Part shown: piece after piece, positions 34,400-47,880 of the stretch
Numbering within the stretch: the stretch's first letter is position 1
Layout: each line of letters starts with the position of its first letter
NCBI RefSeq assembly: GCF_000499845.2
Contig: NC_023757.2
Coordinates: 5,242,118-5,306,117, forward strand
Source of the DNA: Phaseolus vulgaris
Lineage: Eukaryota; Streptophyta; Magnoliopsida; Fabales; Fabaceae
Direction: 5' to 3'
DNA length: 64,000 bases
The notes under the pieces: model-generated
The model's database searches: none
Told to the model about the DNA's origin: nothing
Seen by the model: the letters and a program-made list of their open reading frames with translations, nothing else
Program-made: the position numbers and the translations under genes

Positions 34400-35065
34400 T
34401 CATCCTTTCCATATTGAAATTTTGCAAGTTGTTTCTGAACAACTTCAATTTGATCTTTTAGATGCTAAAACCTGGCAACAAAGAACTCATAATGGTTTCT
34501 TTGATCACTCACCATGGTGTATATACGATTTAACATCATCCTTTCAAATGAAGACAAAGGTTCACCATGATTAACAAGAGGAATGTAGGAAATTAATGCA
34601 TGCATACCATCATCACTATGACCAATGCCACTTAGACTAGATGAACTACCAACGTCATCACAACTTACCCACTTGTCACCAGTCTTGATAAATCCCATTT
34701 TGACCAGAGTTCCATTGTTTATCTCATGACTTAGTTTGACAGTTCAGAAAGTTCTTCAAGATTAATTTCAAAATATTGAAGGAACTTTGAGATGAGAATG
34801 ACTTAAGGAAACCTATAATTTGACAATCGTTTGGGTTTAAGCATGTGGTCTTTCATTACACATATCTAATTTATCTTGACCTTATGATGCAGCATATCAT
34901 AACTAAGTCTTCTTCAGTGAGAACATCATAATTACTCTCCCATTGTGTGAGCATCAATGCAGTAATGAAAGGCATCAATGCAGTAATGAAAGGCATCAAT
35001 CTTTCATTCAACTTAAGACAAATTTTAGAGTGTGAATTCATCAAACAAATTTTGTAAAATTGCAT
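34400..35065 (-). pseudogene. Plant transposon protein ORF fragment
   Basis: The minus-strand frame at 35065-34871 (CLKLNERLMPFITALM, then EEDLVMICCII) and the frame at 34698-34465 (MGFIKTGDKWVSCDDVGSSS, ending NHYEFFVARF) look like parts of one protein of the putative plant transposon protein type that accompanies legume gypsy-like elements. An in-frame 21-bp duplication (34955-34997) repeats MPFITAL. The pieces are separated by frame breaks. The family call is from general resemblance only. Confidence 0.4.
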
Positions 35066-35780
35066 TTTGTTAAAGTCTTCAACAACACTTGTGTTTCCTT
35101 TACCAACTTATGCACTAGAAAACTTTATACCAATTATAGATGTCCAAACATCAGGAGTTATGACCATGTATACTCCTTTGACTCTCCCCTTCAAAAGTGA
35201 GATTAGTATAGAAAAATTTAACAAGATCAGAAAATATATTACCATTGAGTTCTAGAGATCATTGAAGCTTTTGGTATTTCATAAGTTTTCTAACATCTTG
35301 TAACTATTGTTCCTTAAGCTAGTTGAAGCTTAGCAGTTTTAGAGTGTTGATGAGTTTCCTGCTCATCTCATCCCAGAAGACAATGATATTCTCATTATCT
35401 CCTAAGAACCAGGTTTCCAAATGTCCAAACCTAGTTTGTGAAGTTTCTTTACTGGATTTAGAACTCTTCCTTTGTGGTGATCATGAAGGAGATATTTTTT
35501 TTATAGAGTTCAAGTATGGAAGAAGTATGCAATAATGCCTAATAGAAAGCGTATGTGATATGACTAAGATTGGTTTTTAAGAAGAATGTAATTAATCGAT
35601 TAGGTAACAATCATTGAATTTGTAATTGACTGCGGTTTTTTGGAAACTCCAGAGGTCAATTTCCTTTTGGTCATGTTTGATTTTCCTTTATTGAGAATAA
35701 AGGAAATCAACATAGTCAACATGCAAAACAACCAACTTTTTAATAATGCAATTAGAAGAAGACGCGTTAGGTAGAGAATC
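35066..35780. other. Unassigned spacer
   Basis: Short open frames on the plus strand (35067-35255, 35323-35535) without domains. Probably the reverse side of the same decayed transposon gene. Confidence 0.35.
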
Positions 35781-35799
35781 AGTGTAGTCTGACAAGTTT

Positions 35800-37010
35800 A
35801 AAGGTAATTTTGATGTACTGAGGGTAACAATTCGTGGTAAATAATTACAAAAATAGAGTTTAGAACTTCCTTGATGCGTTAGATTGTCTATTAGGAACCC
35901 TTAGTTTTCATGATGCTTCCATGACTTGGTGGACTGCATACATTATAGATCTTAGCTTACACCATAATCCATTAATTAAATATTGGAATGGAATTAGATC
36001 TGCCTTGAGGAAGTGATACATATCATTTTACTATACTAGAAAACTCATACAACAAATTCATAGGCTCACTCAGAAAGATTAAATTGGAAATCAATATAGA
36101 CAAAAAATTGAGTTACTAATGTTAAGGGTTGATATTCTTGAGGAACCTCCGCTTACAACTGTCTGTTTTCAGAGTGGTCTTAATTTTGAATTTAGGATAT
36201 AGTTGAACTCCTCCTTTATAACGATCTTAATGATTTAGATCAACTTTGTGTTAGAGTGAAGGAACAGATAAAAAGAAAAATCTTTTAGGAGATCTTCTTC
36301 ATCTTACTATCCCACAAAAGAGTATATACAAGAGAATTATTCATATGAACGAGAAAAACCACATGAAAAAGAAAGGGATAGGGCACAAAATAAACCCAAA
36401 GATAAAAATAATTATGTTTCGTCTTCTAAAAAAGTTAAGAGTAAACAAGTTTAATGTTTTAAGTGTCTTGAAAAAGGGTTTTACTCGTCTGCGTATACTC
36501 AAAAGAAAACTTTGATTTTAAAAGAACAAGACACTAAAATTCTTGAGACTTCACCTTCTTCCTTTGGGGAAGAAAAAGTCATATCTTCTGAAGAAGAGAT
36601 TCAACCTTGTACGGCGACTTCTTCAAAGTCGACCCCTAGAAATAGATCAGTCACAAATTTGAAAACCTTTTCCACACAAGATGTATAGTTTTTTTTATCA
36701 CATTTGTTCCTTAATTAGGGATAGTGGTTCTTATTGTAGTTCTAAGTTAGTCCAAAATTATATCTTAAAACACATCCACACCCTACACCCTACAAGTTAG
36801 ATTGGATTAATCAACATGATGGTGTGGTTGTCAAACACCAAGCAAGTGTACCTATTAACATAGGAAATTACCTAGCAAACATTGTATGTGACATTATTTC
36901 TATGAAAATTGGACACATTATACTTGGTTGACCTTGACAATTTGATCAAATACTTCCCATAAAGGTCATTCAAATAAATCACTTTTCATTTTCAAAATCA
37001 TAAATACACT
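35800..37010 (+). pseudogene. Decayed Ty3/gypsy gag and protease
   Basis: Plus-strand pieces, in order: MTWWT-like and WNGIRSALRK at about 35921-36017 (gypsy capsid core), YRQKIELLMLRVDILEEPPL near 36093, a degenerate zinc knuckle CFKCLEKGFYSSAYTQ near 36456, then a retroviral-type protease region with DSGSYCSSKLVQNYIL near 36722 and a flap-like KIGHIILG near 36906. Numerous stops; no polymerase follows. Confidence 0.65.
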
Positions 37011-37019
37011 TTATGTCCT

Positions 37020-40000
37020 TTTATATCTGAGGAGGTACGGGAGGATGCAATAAAACTTAAAACAAAAATAGAAAGTGAAAAGAAAAATATTGATAAAAAT
37101 AAAGAAATAGAAGAACACAATTCTAAAACTTGTATGAACATCCACAAGTTCCAAGTCACCATAAGACTAAGAGCAGAAGCATGTACATCATAAATAAATT
37201 GATTGTAAAACAAGTAGAATAGTTTTAGGTCTTGTATTTCTGAACCACTTTCTAGAGTAAATTTTAAAGAAAACATGTACACTTTAGAAACCCTCACTTG
37301 ACATACAAACAAGGGTTTCTAGAGCTCATAAAAAGATGACACACTACTGAAAGAAGCATAAAGAACTCACCCTAGGTTAGCTACACTAACCAAGGTTAAG
37401 GTAGCTTATTTAAGCTACCTTCACCATAGAAGTCTATAAATAGATGTTTATTACACTCTTGTATTCATATTTGATAATATTGAATGAGTAAACAAAATAT
37501 TCAAACTTCATTCTCTCTCAAATCTCCTTTTGCTAGAGAGTCTCGAAGGCCTAGTGAACCTTAGAAAGTTGGCTCAGGCTCTTTCTAAATTCAAGCATCT
37601 TTTCTCAATACTTCACCAAAACATCTCTATTTCTCGGTGCAACACTCTTATTTTGTTGCCACTCCATTCTTCTTCCATAATCCATTAAATTGGATTGCAT
37701 CAATTGTGATCTAATGTCATAAACATGGTAGTCAGGTAATAGTAGGCCTTGATTGTGAGGATGTTGTTCATCATCATGGTTGACCATACCATATTGTTAG
37801 ACATTGTTAACATTAACGACATTTAATTCAAGATTTTTTCACCAAAATAGTGTGACCAATCTAGTTCAATGATGCATTAATAAATAAGTTCATGTTATAA
37901 TGAGCCATAATATTTGTAATAAGAATGTCATGAAATGAATGCTTCCAGTCTTATGCCAATAATGTCACCACATTATTCATTATAACATCAACTCCTGTGT
38001 ACGACACTTTTTATCTAGTAAAAATCCCTAACACACAACATATTTAAACAACAATGATAAGGATTGTAAGTACTACCACTTCCATGAGCATTTGTAATTG
38101 TTGTTGTAACTATGAAATGAAGTTAAAGTCCTCACCTACGACATTGTCATCCATGTCTTCCTCATTTAAATATGAAAAATGTATTTAATGTGCAATGTCA
38201 AATTCCTTTCACATATACACCCATAATATTTAATATTTTTTACTTAAGTAAATTTACGTATAATAATTTTATTTAAATGTAAATACGCAGTTGACAAGAA
38301 TAATATTTAATATTTTATAATTAAAATATTTTCAAAATTAGTGTAAATACAAAATATTTACATCATCATATCTAAGCATTAGTTAAATTAGATTTATATA
38401 AATTGTTTAATTAAATTTATAAATTACAATTATATTTTCTTTTTCATTGAACATCAAGATTCATACACCTAATTCATATATAAGTTAACATAACCAAGTA
38501 AACATATGTGGATCCTAATGTCATTCAAAGAATGTCATGCAAAGAAGGAACTACTTAACCATAAAGGTTATGGCTCACATGTAGGCCCTTTGATACCAAT
38601 ATCAACCCTACAGACCACGTTTTGGCCATGGATGATGTGCAGTAATCACACATGAATGCAACTCTTAGTATGTTAGAGCTTACTTCTTGATGATCACACG
38701 AATACAACAAACAACCAGACCATTACCAAAAGCCAACAACAATCATCACCACAACAACCAGCTTGAAAACTACAACAACACATAGCAACACCTTCGTAAA
38801 GTAGACCCTACATTACATTCACTTTAAACACTACAATGTAGGTCACTCCAATGCAAGTAAAGGGAACAAAAATGGAACACATAGCTTCAACCTAATCGAT
38901 TATGTTGAAGCACAAAATCAATTATTTGTTTCCTTTTAAAGCATAATTGGTTATCACCTCCTCTCATAATCAATTCCTAACTTCAATCATATTCCAAACT
39001 CCATATCATCTTCATTTATCAACCCACTTACCTCTTGATCTTCACACCAACTCCACCAATGAGACTTGTTAACAAATGAGGACCTCCACCAACATCTTTA
39101 GCACAAATGACCCAACCTCATGAACTTAATATAGAACGAAAACAACTCATAAACCTTAGAAGCACAAAGCTAAGAAGGAATAACGATATAACTATGAAGC
39201 CAATGCATCCATTCACGGGTTTTTAATGTCCTATTCAATGTCTCAAGCTAAGTCAACAAAGGAATCTAGAGCCATGTGCATGCGATGCAGGAATCTCTGC
39301 CATGCATGGAAAAAAAAGAGCACTTCAGTCATTTGCATGTTGTCTAGTTGGCTTTCTCGGCTAATCTTCTCACCATAGTCATCACCCGCAAATCAGTGCT
39401 CGCATTTCTTCGAGTTGACTTGAACCAAACACGTATGTCTCCCTCCTTTTTGTTGGCAAGAATAGGACTCACCTAGAAACAAACACGGTGTTAGAGATGA
39501 ATTCGAGAGGTCGCGCTATTTTGCCTTCTCTCCCCCAAAGTTCCCTGTTAGTCTCCTTCCTTTTTCTCCTCCATTGTTTTCGCCAGTCTCATCACCATCC
39601 ACCACCACCACTTCTCATGTTACCCAACAATAGAAAATGTTTTTTGACGACCTTTCAATAACTAAATTATAATAAATAAGTAAATACAAATATTATATTT
39701 TAAATCAATTTTATACAATTCACTTAAGCTATTGTAATGTTCATTATTCTCACAACGAATATGATAGAAGAAAAAGAGAGAAAAGATAGAAAATAAAGAA
39801 AAATATGAGGGAAGTTCACCCTTGGTACACAAATCACCTCCAAGCGGGTGGGAGAACCAAGGAAGATGGTTCCGAACGGAGGAAGAAAGAGAAAGGAGGG
39901 AAAAGTGAGAAGGAAAAAGAAAAATAAAAAATATAAAGATGGTGCACGATAATTGCATATTCATAAGATGAATCCAAGTGTAAGTAAGAAATTCACGGTA

Positions 40001-40700
40001 AAGAATATAGCATGGTTTTCCACCTTAGCCTTTATCGTGAACTAAACATATAAAAATATTGTTGGGTAAACAAACACATGCAACGTACTTATAAAATGCA
40101 GCTCAATCATGATACCTCATCATGTAATTACAACACCAAGGTGTCTTGACTCCTTTTAACTACTACCTCCTAACTGGCAGTCTCAACAACAGTGTCGGCG
40201 TGTGAATATGGACCATAAAAACAACGCAATGAGAAATTGAAGCATAAGTGGATCAGTGAGCATGGACAATATGGGGGTGTAGGTAGGTGTTATACAAATG
40301 ACACTTTTGTCTTTTGGTAATCCTTCTGACACAAAACCAACATGATTAGAAGTTTACTGTTGACTTCAACATAACTTTACTGACCTGTTTATCAGTTACT
40401 CACATATGCGTTGAATATGATTATATGCTGATAGTCTACAAACAAATTATTGTCAAGTTTCACATCCAATCTTATTGCAGATGATTATATTTTGTAAGAT
40501 GTCAAATGTTACAAATGGCACAATCGTGCCTTCGCAAATGAATGTAGAGAGATCAAGATCTCTCATAGTGCAATTCTAGCACGTCATATAATCCCATACT
40601 TGCGAAGAGTTATATCTAATTCATAGTTTACGACTGCTTCAAAACCCCAACTTCTAGTTTTTTAGCGCAAGCAACTCTAATCACTGTGTCAAAATGAATA
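37020..40700. other. Intergenic DNA with LTR-like scraps
   Basis: A TATA-like GTCTATAAATAGATG at about 37431 followed by TTGTATTCATATTTGATAAT resembles an LTR core. TTTGATACCAATATCAACC at 38590-38608 reads inverted as a tRNA-Met-type primer site (TTGGTATCAAA), suggesting the edge of a minus-strand copia LTR to its right. Open frames at 37605-37787 and 39662-39964 (minus) have no recognisable domain. The last few hundred bases probably include the 3' UTR of the endosulfine gene. Confidence 0.35.
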
Positions 40701-40723
40701 ATTATTGGTCAAACCTATGGCTA

Positions 40724-42538
40724 CTAGCGGGGGCTTTGGTCCTGAGGAGCATCACCACCAACATCTTCAGTGCCATTGTCTTCCTCTGCTGATATATTAC
40801 TGCTGCCACCCTCGCCTGTCAAAACAGAGATACCTTAAAGCATTTTCAAGTTTTAACACAGATTTGAACTTTTGGAACAAAAAGACAGTACCTTCACTAT
40901 CATCTGCTGGAGCATAAGCTGAGCGTCTTGAACGAGCGTGCTGTTGTGTTGGCTGATTACCAGTACAGGCACGACCCCAAGAAGATAAGAAAACAGAAAA
41001 ACAATGTCAACAAAATTCATTCAAATTTCAACGATGAGAATAGGAACACATTTACTGCAATGTAAATGTAGTCATGTAGTGGATCAACGTTTATTTTATA
41101 CACACGTAAGAATAATGAATCCTGTTCCCTGTTCAGCCCAAAATTTGTGATAAAAACCATCACTGCAAGTACAAGGAACTAGAAAGACCGTTACACTATC
41201 TCCCATCAAAGTTAATTGCATCAAGCACTTAGCACATTTGCAGCACTGCAAAGATGTAATCCAAACAACAAAACCAATTCTTCAACATAATGGTTCTGCA
41301 ATTTAATCTGAATCTATTTGGGGGTTTGAATAATCATTGGAAACGAACTTAAAACGACATGGAGGGAGGGGTTAAACAAACATGAAATTACCTCAGTTAT
41401 GTATAGCACCCTCAATATAGAAAAATAAAGTCACTAATTGTTCATATAAACAGAGAAAAGAAAACATCCACAATGCATTTCACCTGCAACTTAGGGCGGA
41501 GTGCTTCAAGTGGTCCTTTAGGCTTTTGTGCTCCTTGCTATTTGAAAAATCAAGAAGAAAAGACATAGATATTAGGCATCAGGCGTTTTAAAAAAATATA
41601 CTGACGGTAAATGATGAGTGTTCACGTTATAATGATAAACTGATGCTTAAGGTCCGAAAATACCTTCCCCAAAGCCCAATCAGCAGAATCAAAGTAAGCA
41701 CGTTCATGATCCTACAAAATGAATATTGGTCATGAAGAAATATCAGTTTAAAAAGAACATTTCAAACAAACACACAGATGATCGGATGGCTGGAGGAAGA
41801 GAAGCATTGAAGAAGCAAGATCTGATAAGAAAAGGTTAGTAACCTTAGATATTAGTGGAGGCTTCTTTGGCATCATCCCCCCATACTTTTTCTTAATAAC
41901 ATGTTCCTACAAGAACAAAACAGAAAATTATACCCGTACATAATAACATAAGCCATGTTATAAGATTTAAAATTGAAATAAATTTAATAAACTCTATCAA
42001 TTATGCATAATAAATTCCAATATTCAATAATATCAAAACCCACAATAGGTCTAAAAAATTTGCCATACAGATTTCGTCTACAAAACACAGAAAGAAAAGA
42101 TCACGAGGCAAGATAAGATTGTGAGCATTGAAGAATACAACCTTACACTTTTTATACCAATTAAACTTTATATGAATCAGAATACACAGCATCATCATAA
42201 AACTAATAATAAACTAATAATATTTTAGCCTTTTCAGACATTGTTATCATGTTTGGCAGCCAGACCCAAATTAATTGTGTTTCAATGTATTTATTTTAGT
42301 ATCGCCACACCAATTACCCAAAACTAGCATTCCCAAACTAAAACCTGATTCTCTCAAATGATAACTTTTTTCTTACAAATCCATTTGACTAAATAACAAT
42401 CACCTCCTCCTGGGACGAGGGCATGGGGTTGTCATCCTTCAGATCATCCACAGGTATTTGAGAGTGAACTTCGTTCTTAGGAGAATCATCACCAGCCTCC
42501 TCCTTTTTCTTCACATTCGGAACCTCAGCCCCTGACAT
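40724..42538 (-). CDS. Endosulfine/ARPP19-family phosphoprotein, six coding exons
   Basis: Coding exons (minus): 42538-42404, 41906-41844, 41711-41664, 41537-41484, 40952-40892, 40815-40724. All have GT/AG introns and consistent phase, giving 150 residues. The conserved core spans exons 2-4: EHVIKKKYGGMMPKKPPLIS, then DHERAYFDSADWALGK and QGAQKPKGPLEALRPKLQ. FDSADW (Ser75) corresponds to the FDSGDY site that Greatwall kinase phosphorylates in animal ENSA/ARPP19, turning it into a PP2A-B55 inhibitor; the plant partner is inferred. The N-terminus is acidic (MSGAEVPNVKKKEEAGDDSP), and RSRRSAYAPADDSEG leads into a Gly/Glu-rich tail ending QSPR. The protein should be small, soluble and disordered. 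An acceptor site six bases before the ATG shows a 5' UTR intron; a leader exon around 42880-42770 is likely. Family identity is firm; the exact ATG is slightly less so. Confidence 0.93.
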
Positions 42539-42904
42539 TGCTTCCTGTACACACCACGCACAATTTTAAGATTGTCACTAAATCGAAAGACCAACAATTT
42601 CCGAATTTTTTTTCGCAGAAAATCATAAGAACCCCATTGATTCCAATCCCAATATCATGGATCGATACCCCAGTCCCAATTCAGCAACCAATCAAGCAAG
42701 ATTAGCATGGAAAACGATTCGATTATTGAGAAGCGTTAAGAAAGGAATGGGCTATTCTAACGTATCGTACCGTATTTCGATAAACTTTGGATCTGAAGAT
42801 GGATGCAGAGAAGAGAAGAAAAGACGTTTAACTGCCAAACTGCGACTCTGAAACGAAAAAATTAGCTATAGTTCCACAATACAAAGGCAAGCATCTTCGA
42901 TTGC

Positions 42905-42955
42905 GTTCCCATATATATACATACATATACATATACATATATATATAAACTTAGT
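42905..42955 (-). promoter_or_regulatory. Possible TATA region of the endosulfine gene
   Basis: A TATATATATG-rich tract lies just upstream (minus direction) of the likely non-coding first exon. It is also a simple (ATACAT)n repeat, so the promoter role is tentative. Confidence 0.3.
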
Positions 42956-43828
42956 TACTAAAATTAATTTTATGGTAAACTTAATGTTATTTTTAACAAT
43001 TATTCCAACACTAAAGAGAAATAGTTTTTAATTCAATTAATCTATATCTCATTATTTACATTTTTATAGTTTTAATTTTGTTGATTGATATAGAACAATA
43101 AAGATAATTTTTTCAAAATATTCTTTCTAAAACTAAAGTTGGATTTTCAAAAGTTCAAAATATTAATATGTTTTCACTTAGTATTCTTTGAGCTCAACAA
43201 ATTACTCACAATTAAGAATAAAGTTTGTGAAAAATTAATTAATGCATGAAATATCATATATTGATTCTTAGTTTTTTAACAGCACATAAATTGGTTCTTA
43301 TAAAGAAAATCAAATCATACTTTTCATTTGGTTCTTATAAAAACATTCAAAAGAATATATTCTTACAAGTATGATAATACTGACTAATAGAATAAATTTG
43401 TCATCAATTTTTTAATGAAATTAATTCAGTGAATTACAATTTGAACCCTTCGTCATATTTTTATCTTTTATACTGTTAATATAATATGTTTAAAAGTATT
43501 TAAATAGTCCGAAATCATTTTAAACGTAACTTTTTACATAAGTATCATAAAAGTTAATTAATGTTATTTTTTTGTTATATAATAGAAAAAAGGAGTTAGA
43601 ATTTAAATTTTTTTTGTATACCATTAGACATTTATCATTAAGTTGATCATAACTAATTAATTAACAATTACCTTCCATAATAATTTTTTATGCTATATAT
43701 TTACTCGTTTTGTTAATTATTTGAGCTTTAATATGTTTGCATACTTCGTACATTTTTTTTATTTAAATACTACACATTTTAATCTTAATTGATATGATTT
43801 TTAATTTGTTTCCAATTTACACACACAC

Positions 43829-43878
<50 letters not shown>

Positions 43879-44560
43879 AATAACTTTTAATCCCAATAAC
43901 TCTTTATGACATAAACTAAAACATATACTAAAATGTAAGTGTAGAGATTGAAATAATTTTTTCGTAAAAAAACTAAAACATAAAAATTGCACACGAGTCA
44001 GTAATTAAATTATTTCCTTTTAAATAAAATTTACTTTTTTATAAAACGTAGGTGTGACAAAAGGGTAAAATATTCAGAGTATAAAAAGCAAAGTATGAGT
44101 TATAGAGTATAGGCAGCAATAAGTTATCCATCTTGATATTGGCCTTTCATCTATCGGGAAAAAAAATAAGGAATTGGTTGAGTATAGGATTTCATTACTA
44201 TAATAATATTATTTTATATCAGTTCTCACAGATTTTATTTTGATTTTAGAGTAGATACAATGATTTTTTTTAAGAAAATAGGATTATTTTGTAAATTAAT
44301 TATTAAAATAAATAAAAAATTATTAAAATAGATAAGTTGTATGACTTTGACACAATTTCAGATTTCTACTAATAGTGAAGTTGTGTCAATTGAAATCTAA
44401 TTATACTAAAGTCGTGTCATCTTCATGTACCGGAGTCGTATCCAACTTTAGTTAAGATGTTAAATAATTATAAACAAAATCTAAAACTCTTATCAATTTT
44501 GAATATTTCCATTGTCTTATGGTTTGGCTCTTCACGCTTCCAACTTTTTATAAATATAAA
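42956..44560. other. AT-rich intergenic DNA with a TA microsatellite
   Basis: A (CA)n(TA)n tract at about 43820-43876. Around 44340-44460 three GTCGTGTC/GTTGTGTCA-like motifs form a small imperfect repeat. No gene seen. Confidence 0.4.
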
Positions 44561-44579
44561 AAGCTTTGTCCTTGGTGTT

Positions 44580-46530
44580 TTCAGTCCAGACCCATAACTT
44601 CCTAGAATGAATGTCTAATATTATCATGAAGTATCTAGCTTTGAAGTTTGATGGAGTTAAAGGCGATCCCCACAGGTCAAGATAAACATAATCAAAGGTT
44701 CCCTTCATTCTTTGTTGTCCTACATTAAACTAGATTTGCAAGTTTTACCTTAGACATAATGTTCATAAAATCTTAGCAATTCAATTTTGTCATTGTCAAA
44801 CAAGTGCTACTTTTTTAACTCAATTAAGCATTTCTCACTTACATGACTTAACCTTTTGTGTCATACCAAAATCTTAAAAATGACAGTCTTATGACCAATA
44901 GGCATTGAGGTAAATACTACAACACATAAAAATAATTTTTCTTCACACCTTTCATCACGACCATAGATCCTCTCATCACCTTCAACATTCCCTAATCACC
45001 TTTAAACATATATATTCCTTCTTTTCAAAAGGAATGTTAGTTTATGCTTCAAGCTAGGTATAAACCTAACTTCTTCATGACATCTCTCACTTTCATTGTG
45101 TAGACGAAACTTAATGGTTCTAACTCTAGTTATCTTACCGAACATGTTAATCACTTAGAAGAATTCAATCTCCTTTAAATTTTATAAACTCTTAAAACCA
45201 TAGATGATTAGTTGTCATATGGAATGAATCCAAAGTTCTTTATCCACTCATAATCATCAATATTATTCGAGACAATAAATACATTTAATGATTCTTAACC
45301 ATATTCCACCATAACTTCACCAAACATAAATGGTTGTCAACATCCAATTTTGTAAGTACAATAGAAATAGTGAAAAAAAAAATACCTAGAAGAATTAACT
45401 TGAAAAAATGCAAAATTTGAAATAAATAAAACCTATTAAAAAAATATTAAAATGAGAAAATAGAAGAAAAAATATATATTTGTTATAAAAAATATTTTCT
45501 TTATTTAATTTGATAAAATTCTAAAAACATCATTAGATAAATTCTTGTATTCTTTTTTTGTCTAAAATCTATTTAGAAATAATAATAATAATAATGATGA
45601 AATAGTATCTTTAAAAAATGTTTATTTTCAATAAATATTATTTACTAATCAATTTTTTTTTTAAATTCCCTATCCCGTAGATTCTTTTCTCTATTTTCAC
45701 CCTCACACCTTATATCCGGTTTTGGTGCATTTCCCAATCACTTTCTCTCCTGAATCATATCTGATTTGGTCTTTGATCACTTTTTCACTACAATAGCAAC
45801 CCCACCATTATGTGACCTAGAGACCTCCTTCTACCTCATTTGTTACCGTCAGTAGTTGTTCTTCCCCTTGCTACAAGGTTGTCTCTAACACCAGAAGTCT
45901 TAATGTCGAACTTCTAGTTTAACTCCTTTGAGTTCTAAGTTGCTTGAACCTCATTAAAAGAGAGAGATTCTATCTTTCATACAACACATTTTCCTTGAAT
46001 GATCACACATTTTAGACAACAAATGAAATGGTAACATTGTTTGATCCCCATCATTAATGTGAACGTCAATATTCATATCAAGAATCATCTTATTAAATTC
46101 ATTTAGTTGTTCACTAATTATCTATTGATCTAGTTGCTCATTAATTATCTTTTCACTATTAATCTTGTATGATGTCTTCTTAAGATATAAACGGTTAACC
46201 AAGGACTTCATTAACAAACTTTCAAGCTTTGTCCATACTCCTGTTGCAGTCTTCTCCTTATAGACTTTCCTCAATACCTTGTTACCAAGGATTAGAACAA
46301 TCACATTGTGAGCCTTCTCCATCAACATTTTCTTTTCCTTCTCTGCTGTTATGATGTTAAGGTTGAATTTTCCTTTCAGAGCTTCAAAAAGACCTTGTTG
46401 AACCAAAAAAGCACACATCTTCAACCACTACAATAAAAAATCATTCAAACTTTTAAATTTTCCAACCTCATACTTTTTGAAACTCATGATGATTGAATCC
46501 ACATTCATTGCACCGGTTTATTGAGGAATT
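44580..46530 (-). pseudogene. Decayed Ty1/copia element: gag to integrase
   Basis: The minus strand carries Gag at 46500-46120 (MSFKKYEVGKFKSLN near 46485, then CAFLVQQGLFEALKGKFNLN, KAHNVIVLILGNKVLRKVY and ATGVWTKLESLLMKSLVNRL). About 1.2 kb further on comes a gag-pre-integrase/integrase remnant around 44890-44610 with MTQKVKSC-like (HKRLGHVS) and VGQQRMKGTFDYVYLDLWGS, where the HSDLWG motif is partly kept. Stops are frequent between and within the domains. No reverse transcriptase or LTR could be placed. Confidence 0.65.
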
Positions 46531-46539
46531 GTTTTAACA

Positions 46540-47880
46540 AACTCAGTACCGAAGAATTTACCAACATAAACAATAATTTGATAACAAAGAGAATCCACAA
46601 ACATTAATAGTGGAAGGTAAACTAAGGAAGGATAACAAAATTCAAACACAAAAATAATGTGGTTCATTTGAAGTGTTAACGAACTTTTACTTAAGTCTCA
46701 TATTTTTTTTAGTTGAACTAACGTCTATGAAAAATGTCAATTGACATTACAAGTTCTTATTTATACAATATAATTGTTATAATTAACTTTCGTGAAATAT
46801 TCCTAAACTAATAAAATATATAAATAGTGTTTTTTATATCAGCATATAAATAGTCACTTATGCAACTTCTCTATACGATATTTATCTTACTAGAAGTTAA
46901 AAGACTACACATTGTACCTACCATATGCTATTCATATTTTGTACTAGATGGGTTTGATGAAATTAGACCATCTAGAAATCTTAACAAAATTTTACTTTGA
47001 ACAATCTTCACAATTTCTTTTCTTATGTTTTTCATACACATAACTTATATTTATCCAATATCCATTTTCCAATTTATCTTTTATAAAAAGACTTTTATTA
47101 TAAATATACTCTAATGTTTTATGAAATGTGTCCCATGTACCATTGAGAAAGTTTAAACTTGATTAATATGCATTTTACAAGTCTCATTTACAATTTTAAC
47201 AAAAAAAAAAATAGATAGCATTTTAGATTGATTTCTAGGTACTCGATATGAAAGTGATTAGATTAAATATAGTATAATTAAATATATAATTAGAGTGAAA
47301 CATGTAAACTGTATCTTACACTAATTAAGATATGACTTGATATATACGTATTAACCCAGTAAAGAAAAAAAAATATTTCTAAATTGTCCAATCAAATAAT
47401 TTAAGATTCAATGAATTAATCACTTTATTACATTTTAATGAGAATCTAAACTTTAATTATGAACAATAACTTTAATATAAAGCAATTACAAACCCTAACT
47501 ATACATATAAGGTAAACATTAATTTAAAGAGTGTGGCTTTCTCACGAAAATTCAACGTCTCCTTCGTTTTTTTTTTTTTTTCAAACCAAATATCACAGCA
47601 GAGAGACGAACAATTGCTTTCATAGTATACAATCAATCTAGGGCCAAATGTGTGTCTCAATCTGAATATGAAACACAAACTTAAAATGAAAATATAAAGT
47701 TGATAGTCTATTTGCCTATAAAACCTGTGTTTATCCTTTTATTTAGATACCCAAGATAAAGACAAAACTATATTTTAAATCTCAGTGCAAATCAATAAAG
47801 AAATTACAATCCATAATAATAGATATAAATTAGATTCAAAGTATACCTTTTTCACCAAAAATTAACAAAGTAGGTCTTGT
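46540..47880. other. AT-rich intergenic DNA
   Basis: May include the LTR of the copia remnant to its left, but no edge is visible. No gene seen. Confidence 0.35.

Noticed and set aside
39662..39964. 100-codon minus-strand frame with hydrophobic stretches
   Set aside because: T-rich composition gives Phe/Leu/Ser runs; no family, promoter or conserved motif, and it lies in probable LTR-derived DNA.
43801..43992. 63-codon minus-strand frame
   Set aside because: Translates the (TA)n(CA)n microsatellite.
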